Assembly (NCBI GenBank): GCA_963578605.1 | Contig: CAUZEA010000187.1 | Location: 1-7,617 of the forward strand | Reading direction: 5' to 3' | Source: JAKVCB01 sp963578605 | GTDB lineage: Bacteria > Planctomycetota > Planctomycetia > Pirellulales > Lacipirellulaceae | DNA: 7,617 bases | Shown: in pieces, positions 5,521 through 7,617 of the stretch | Numbering within the stretch: the stretch's first letter is position 1 | How the letters are laid out: the number at the start of each line of letters is the position of its first letter | Notes under the pieces: model-generated | Told to the model about the DNA's origin: nothing | What the model saw: the letters and a program-made list of their open reading frames with translations, nothing else | Databases searched by the model: none | Translations under genes and position numbers: made by a program

Positions 5521-6052
5521 TGCCGCTAGCCTAGTGGGGCTTGGGCCGATTTGTCGACGGCCGCCTTTTCGGTTGTCCGCGTCGTGCGCGGTCACCCTTT
5601 CGACGGCTGCCATATCGATATTGTGCTCTGTGGTTAAATGTCATGCACAATGCGGGTCTCGATAGCCGCCCACGGGCAAGAATTATTTAGCGAATCTTTT
5701 ACCTAAACAGCTTGTCTTTGTCACTTAGTCCATGGACCTACACAGGAATACGCGTTAAGATGGTCTGAGTAAAGAAATTAGAGTCCAGTTGCTCTTGCTA
5801 CTTTTCTTGCCGCTCTTGTGGCGAAACCCACCCGCTGGGTTTAAGAGAATCGAGCCAGAAATGGCTATTAACCGGATCCAGGCTTGGCTGCCCTGCGGAC
5901 TGAACGGCGAAACCACTGTCTGCTAATTGCCATTTTTACGCGCCGCTGAACGACGCCGGTCGCCTTGGTTTCAGGTATTCGTTCCGCGCTACCTTTGTGG
6001 GCGGTATTTCCAAGCAGTCTTTGGTTTGATGATTGTGGGTGCAGGTCAATTG
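5521..6052. other. Intergenic gap, no supported gene
   Basis: About 530 bases between the decayed methyltransferase and the zinc-ribbon gene. I find no reading frame with protein-like content. A 22-codon frame from ATG 5861 and the N-terminal extension 5927-6052 of the zinc-ribbon frame are both short and unremarkable. The gap holds a perfect 10-base palindrome ATATCGATAT (5612-5621) and the hairpin at 5824-5842. Promoters for the zinc-ribbon gene must lie here but none stands out. Confidence 0.6.
5824..5842. terminator. Perfect 7-pair hairpin
   Basis: AAACCCA (5824-5830), loop CCCGC, TGGGTTT (5836-5842). The stem ends in TTT on the plus strand and, being symmetrical, also on the minus strand, so it could be a bidirectional terminator or a dispersed palindromic repeat. 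No intact gene ends immediately beside it, which makes a repeat or relic more likely. Confidence 0.5.
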
Positions 6053-6352
6053 ATGAACGATAAACATAAAAGACCAGTTCCGATTACCCCGAAAAGCGAA
6101 ACGAAAGTCTGTCCCGTATGTGGACAGTCGTCGTATTCCGCAGCGGGGATCCATCCACAATGCGCCACCGTGCTCGCCGACGCACCGAGAAGCGAACGTC
6201 TTAGGGCTGCCAGAAAAGCCGACGCGGAAAAGAAAGTAAAACCGTCCCCCAGTCGGTCGTGGCTGAAGAAGTGCCCAAACTGCGGGACAGACGTTCACGT
6301 GCGCAAAAAGCTCTGCGATTGCGGAGCACAGTTGGACGCGCAATCACGATAG
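6053..6352 (+). CDS. Small double zinc-ribbon protein
   Basis: 99 residues from ATG 6053, carrying two metal-binding knuckle pairs: C20-PV-C23 with H34-PQ-C37 (KVCPVCGQSS then AGIHPQC), and C74-PN-C77 with C88-D-C90. A Lys/Arg/Ala-rich charged linker (about residues 44-68) joins them. The pattern of a first ribbon followed by an ADAPR segment, a basic linker and a final C-D-C-G knuckle matches small zinc-ribbon proteins I associate with planctomycetes. They have no known function; nucleic-acid or protein binding is the usual guess for such folds. I choose this start over the upstream in-frame start at 5927 because residues before it have no family character and the N-terminus MNDKHKRPVP fits a small soluble protein. 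AGG eight to ten bases upstream is a weak ribosome site. Confidence 0.75.
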   Translation: MNDKHKRPVPITPKSETKVCPVCGQSSYSAAGIHPQCATVLADAPRSERLRAARKADAEKKVKPSPSRSWLKKCPNCGTDVHVRKKLCDCGAQLDAQSR

Positions 6353-6404
6353 GCTGCCGCCATCGGCTGGCATCTGATCGTATCGAGTATCGGCGTTCTT
6401 GGTT

Positions 6405-6427
6405 CGCCGTATCGCTAACGAACGGCG
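6405..6427 (+). terminator. Weak inverted repeat after the zinc-ribbon gene
   Basis: CGCCGT (6405-6410) and ACGGCG (6422-6427) form a six-pair stem with an 11-base loop, about 53 bases after the zinc-ribbon stop. No T-run follows, so it is only a weak terminator candidate. Confidence 0.25.
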
Positions 6428-6473
6428 GTTCAACTCTCTGAGGTTGTGGTGATCATTTCGTGCGGATAGTGAA

Positions 6474-6501
6474 TCGCGTGAGCGGTTTTCCGCTCATGCG
6501 A
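6474..6501. terminator. Strong 12-pair hairpin with TTTT loop
   Basis: Left arm 6474-6485 (centre GTGAGCGG), loop TTTT (6486-6489), right arm 6490-6501 (centre CCGCTCAT). Eleven Watson-Crick pairs plus one G-T pair make this the most stable simple hairpin I see in the window. It lies 15 bases downstream of the minus-strand stop at 6519-6517, the position of a 3' mRNA hairpin for that truncated gene. No long T-run follows on that strand. An alternative pairing uses CGTGAG (6477-6482) with either copy of CTCACG (6506-6511, 6516-6521). Confidence 0.55.
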
Positions 6502-6516
6502 AAAACTCACGTTCTC

Positions 6517-6633
6517 TCACGGACCGGCAACCCTCGATCGACGCTTTGTAGGCTTTGTAGAACCGGACGTTTTACGTCGCTTCGCCTGATTGCCCTGGGC
6601 GGGCTTGCCACGACCGGGGCGGCCGCTACGCTG
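6517..6633 (-). pseudogene. Basic C-terminal tail of a destroyed minus-strand gene
   Basis: The minus-strand frame ending at TGA 6519-6517 finishes in about 38 residues rich in Lys, Arg, Gly, Ser and Pro: QRSGRPGRGKPAQGNQAKRR, then KTSGSTKPTKRRSRVAGP. Such tails are common at the C-termini of RNA-binding proteins, notably DEAD-box RNA helicases of the RhlE type; that identity is a guess. Upstream of about 6633 the same frame is only antisense to the transposase. The real sequence therefore stops where IS91 homology starts, as expected if the mobile element or an associated deletion removed the rest of the gene. A strong hairpin 15 bases after the stop supports a genuine gene end. A chance basic frame in GC-rich DNA cannot be excluded. 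Confidence 0.4.
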
Positions 6634-7083
6634 ACCTGCGGAGCGTTTGCGCCCGAGGGCGATTTTCTGGAGTTGCCCCAGTTCGATATGGAGAGACTGT
6701 TGGTCGCTTGGCAAGACGCGGTTTTCGCGCTGTATCTGGCCGAGGAGAAGATCGAACCGGAAGTCGTCGAGAACATGCGCAGTTGGGAGCACAGTGGGTT
6801 CAGTGTGGATCAGTCCGTGTTTCTGCCAGCGGGCGATCAGGCCGGTATCGAGCGTCTGATCCAGTACATGACTCGTTGCCCTTTCAGTCTTTCCCGGCTG
6901 GTCAAGGTGAGTAACACGGGACAGGTGGTCTACCAAGCCGGGAAGCAGGCTTGCCGCGCCTTTCCCGACCCGAAGGGAAACGGAACGCAAGCGGGAGTGA
7001 AGCGGAATTTCCAGATCCTGCCGCCACTGGACTTTCTGGCCGAATTCACGCAGCACATTCCGGCGAAGGGCTCGCATCTGATT

Positions 7084-7113
7084 CGCGGGCACCGACCGAA
7101 GGTTGGTCGCGGC
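7084..7113 (+). repeat. Copy A of a short hairpin-like insertion in the transposase
   Basis: Begins CGCGGGCACC and ends TGGTCGCGGC. The centre folds as ACCGACC (7091-7097), loop GAA, GGTTGGT (7101-7107), seven pairs with one G-T. It encodes GHRPKVGR where relatives read YY between LIR and GWYSNK, so about 24 bases stand in place of 6 and the frame is kept. Confidence 0.5.
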
Positions 7114-7324
7114 TGGTACTCCAACAAGTCGCGAGGCATGCGCAAGAAGGCGGAAGTTGAAGCATCCGCCGAGCCATCAAGCGAGGGTGAGAACAGCGCT
7201 CCTGCGGTGGCAGCGACGCGCTGTAGCCAAACATGGGCGATGTTGATCAAGCGGGTTTATGAAGTAGACCCATTGTCTTGTCCGCAGTGCGGCGGCCCGA
7301 TGAAGGTCGTGGCGTTCATCGAAC

Positions 7325-7356
7325 CGCGGGCACCAGAGCGGAGCAATGGTCGGGGC
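7325..7356 (+). repeat. Copy B of the same short insertion
   Basis: Begins with the identical CGCGGGCACC and ends TGGTCGGGGC. Aligned with copy A (7084-7113), about 25 of 32 positions match, allowing a two-base difference in length in the centre. It adds about seven residues between FIEP and the conserved VIEEILRHC, again in frame. Its stem is weaker (ACCA/TGGT). Confidence 0.5.
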
Positions 7357-7617
7357 GAGGTCATCGAAGAGATTCTGAGACACTGCAGCCTGTGGCGGGC
7401 ATCGGCACCGAGGGCGCCACCTGACGTGGAGGATTTGGTCCTTGATCTGGATGCCGCCTACTCGGACAGCTCCAGCGGCTCTCCGGACCAACCCGACCAG
7501 TCCCGGGAACTGACCTACGTCGACATCGACACGTTCCTGGCCACCTTTTAAAGACCGGCAACGGCCGTTAGAACAGCCAGTCTGCACCGCTGGCAGTTTG
7601 GGGCGATATTTGCTCGC

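Larger units (their letters stand above)
6632..7551 (+). pseudogene. IS91-family transposase, 5'-truncated
   Basis: The 363-codon frame from 6460 carries recognisable IS91-type (Y2, rolling-circle) transposase sequence only from about residue 58 on: TCGAFAPEGDFLELPQFDME, VENMRSWEHSGFSVDQSVFL, FTQHIPAKGSHLIR, GWYSNKSRGMRKKAE, the zinc-knuckle-like CPQCGGPMKVVAFIE (near 274-288) and the C-terminal DIDTFLATF. Relatives are roughly 200-300 residues longer at the N-terminus, with a cysteine-rich zinc domain and an HPHLH-type motif just before TCGAF. Both are absent, and residues 1-57 are unrelated read-in from flanking DNA, so the protein cannot transpose by itself. Two extra segments, GHRPKVGR (210-217) and RAPERSNGR (290-298), interrupt otherwise conserved stretches. 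IS91 elements lack terminal inverted repeats. The window ends 66 bases after the stop, so the right end cannot be placed. Confidence 0.85.
6632..7617 (+). mobile_element. Truncated IS91-family element, right end outside the window
   Basis: The element is recognised by its transposase remnant. The left limit is set where conserved transposase sequence begins (about 6632), abutting unrelated minus-strand coding-like DNA. Past the transposase stop are a perfect 10-base palindrome AACGGCCGTT (7560-7569), a GAAC tetranucleotide (7571-7574) like the IS91 target, and a stem GCCAG (7576-7580) / CTGGC (7590-7594). Such features occur near IS91 replication ends, but here they are only suggestive. Confidence 0.6.

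Noticed and set aside
5137..5613. 158-residue minus-strand protein
   Set aside because: It carries the genuine N-terminal part of the methyltransferase, but after about 5370 it reads the wrong frame; it is covered by the pseudogene entry.
5927..6052. N-terminal extension of the zinc-ribbon protein
   Set aside because: 42 extra residues without family character; the ATG at 6053 gives a natural start.
6517..7092. 191-residue minus-strand reading frame
   Set aside because: Upstream of about 6633 it is only the complement of the transposase; only its basic C-terminal tail is kept as a possible gene remnant.
1..7617. CRISPR array, tRNA, rRNA, toxin-antitoxin or phage genes
   Set aside because: No regularly spaced direct repeats, cloverleaf, rRNA-like conserved segments or matching protein motifs were seen on either strand.

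Overview
The window looks like accessory DNA from a planctomycete (Planctomycetota, probably Pirellulales-like). This is inference from gene content: a bacterial SET-domain protein, a DUF4166 protein, a WD40-repeat remnant of planctomycete style, a small double-zinc-ribbon protein, weak or absent Shine-Dalgarno sites and long poorly coding gaps. No rRNA, tRNA or housekeeping marker is present to confirm it.

Layout. At 1-370 a minus-strand frame of doubtful reality stays open off the left edge. At 444-641 (+) is a complete cold-shock protein. It is followed in the same frame, after one TGA, by a tiny Cys/His zinc-finger-like frame (666-827). At 870-1349 (+) is a compact SET-domain lysine methyltransferase. 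From about 1437 to 2148 the DNA is a graveyard: an unidentified coding trace on the minus strand, two compact palindromes, a frameshifted WD40 remnant, and a coding-like stretch interrupted by TGA. At 2149-2700 (+) is a DUF4166 protein. It converges on, and overlaps by 11 bases, a minus-strand block that reads fatty-acid-desaturase-like enzyme (3455-4270), then a multi-pass membrane protein (2690-3454) whose ATG directly abuts the desaturase stop. Upstream on the same strand are a 61-residue two-helix membrane protein (4358-4543) and a 101-residue AT-richer membrane protein (4652-4957).

From 5029 to about 5520 (-) lies a spermidine-synthase-like methyltransferase pseudogene with two frameshifts and a lost C-terminus. 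Its middle frame runs by accident into the 101-residue membrane gene, giving a spurious 234-codon ORF. A gene-poor gap (about 5521-6052) holds one neat hairpin. A 99-residue double-zinc-ribbon protein follows (6053-6352, +). The right end (about 6632-7551, +) is the C-terminal part of an IS91-family rolling-circle transposase that has lost its zinc and catalytic domains. Its left boundary abuts what looks like the basic C-terminal tail of a destroyed minus-strand gene with its own 3' hairpin (6474-6501).

How the genes may work together: the desaturase, membrane protein and convergent DUF4166 gene form a plausible membrane-lipid or small-molecule modification locus. The rest is a mixture of independent small regulatory-type genes and decayed or mobile DNA. 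The most unusual observation is a pair of related, hairpin-like insertions of about 24-30 nt inside the transposase coding sequence. Both keep the reading frame, which is what small selfish palindromic elements that invade genes would do.
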